Translations under genes and position numbers: made by a program
Part shown: one piece after another, positions 15,042 to 15,345 of the stretch
Layout: each line of letters begins with the position of its first letter
Numbering within the stretch: the first letter of the stretch is position 1
Origin: Cloacimonetes bacterium UBA4175
GTDB taxonomy: Bacteria > Cloacimonadota > Cloacimonadia > Cloacimonadales > Cloacimonadaceae
Direction: 5' to 3'
Length of the DNA: 15,345 nt
Assembly (NCBI GenBank): GCA_002379855.1
Contig: DFUX01000011.1
Span: 1-15,345, forward strand
Notes under the pieces: model-generated
Database searches by the model: none
The model's input: the letters and a program-made list of their open reading frames with translations, nothing else
Told to the model about the DNA's origin: nothing

Positions 15042-15094
15042 GTGTCATCCCGGGCAGACGGGGCCCCTTTGGGGTGGCTGACCCGGGATGACAC
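15042..15094. repeat. Long palindrome, possible terminator or dispersed repeat
   Basis: GTGTCATCCCGGG (15042-15054) and CCCGGGATGACAC (15082-15094) are perfect 13-base inverted repeats. Inside, CAG (15055-15057) can pair with CTG (15078-15080), and CCCC-TTT-GGGG (15064-15074) forms a tip hairpin, so almost the whole 53 bases can fold. On the plus strand AGTTTTTAGG follows, as at an intrinsic terminator; the minus-strand side has no such run. The compact, GC-rich palindrome in AT-rich surroundings is also typical of small REP-like mobile repeats. Confidence 0.6.
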
Positions 15095-15154
15095 AGTTTT
15101 TAGGTCTGGTGTGTTTTATTTCGGGGAAACCTTTCCACCATTCCAGCTTCAAAT

Positions 15155-15242
15155 ATCTGCGCTTTTTATCTGCGCCAATCTGCGTGAACCACCTTTTCAC
15201 CTTTCATAAATCCTGCTGATCCTGTCGATCCTGTTATCCGCG
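15155..15242. repeat. Degenerate short-period direct repeats (ATCTGCG and ATCCTG units)
   Basis: ATCTGCG occurs three times (15155, 15168, 15178). After about 25 bases, ATCCTG occurs three times at an exact 9-base period (15210, 15219, 15228), closing with ATCCGCG at 15236. The two unit types are related (ATCNGCG and ATCCTG). The period is not a multiple typical of CRISPR, there are no spacers, and no frame codes across it. Confidence 0.5.
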
Positions 15243-15345
15243 TTCTATAATCATTTCCTCCTTTCCACCTATCGTAGCACCTATATATTATGAGGGGGTG
15301 GGCCTCATTTGCATCTCCCTCTCAAGCCTGGGTCTTCCGGCAGTC

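Larger units (their letters stand above)
14809..15345. other. Non-coding region at the right end
   Basis: No open frame here looks like a protein. The region is AT-richer than the genes up to about 15040. It holds a possible plus-strand promoter, a GC-rich palindrome and a block of short-period repeats, listed separately. Nothing else was recognised between 15243 and the end. Confidence 0.6.

Noticed and set aside
14882..15094. A 70-residue minus-strand frame
   Set aside because: It begins inside the palindrome, has no ribosome site and no recognisable motif.
15155..15242. CRISPR array
   Set aside because: Units are 6-7 bases at 9-13 base intervals with no spacers, and no cas gene is in the window.

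Overview
The window reads as a stretch of core chromosome from a Gram-negative, probably anaerobic bacterium. LpxK shows that it makes lipid A. Three genes carry cysteine sets of the kind that hold Fe-S clusters. The heat-shock genes are in the hrcA-grpE-dnaK-dnaJ order under CIRCE-type operators. RsmE has a KQC/LP region that resembles the Bacteroidota form from memory. A member of the FCB group or a neighbouring candidate phylum (for example Cloacimonadota) would fit, but this is an inference from gene content and not a phylogenetic placement.

Layout. Positions 1-458: non-coding DNA, a minus-strand tRNA-Pro(GGG) followed by a hairpin, and a leader with a possible seven-codon upstream ORF. 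Positions 459-4415 (+): a tightly coupled trio made of an ABC-F ATPase, a stand-alone 2-hydroxyacyl-CoA dehydratase D-component-like Fe-S protein, and the tRNA 2-thiouridylase MnmA. Positions 4533-9054 (+): a second overlapping run made of a UvrC-like protein with a broken GIY-YIG nuclease site, PurC, a receiver-only response regulator, LpxK and a DASS/SLC13-like membrane transporter. Positions 14697 down to 9018 (-): hrcA, grpE, dnaK, dnaJ and rsmE. The last gene overlaps the transporter tail to tail. Positions 14698-15345: the CIRCE/promoter region of the heat-shock operon, then non-coding DNA with a strong palindrome and short-period repeats.

How the genes work together. The heat-shock operon is a standard self-regulated module: HrcA represses its own promoter through two CIRCE-like sites, and GrpE, DnaK and DnaJ form the folding machine. 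The trio at 459-4415 concerns translation (ABC-F on the ribosome, MnmA on the tRNA wobble base) with an Fe-S protein of unknown role between them. The run at 4533-9054 mixes nucleotide synthesis, envelope synthesis, signalling and transport, and probably reflects co-transcription more than one pathway.

The parts least explained by known annotation are four. MnmA has lost its second catalytic cysteine, gained a CxxC and sits beside a dehydratase-type Fe-S protein. The UvrC-like protein keeps its four cysteines but lacks nuclease residues. The segment at 14963-15100 looks like a small-RNA unit or a mobile palindrome. The degenerate repeats lie at 15155-15242.
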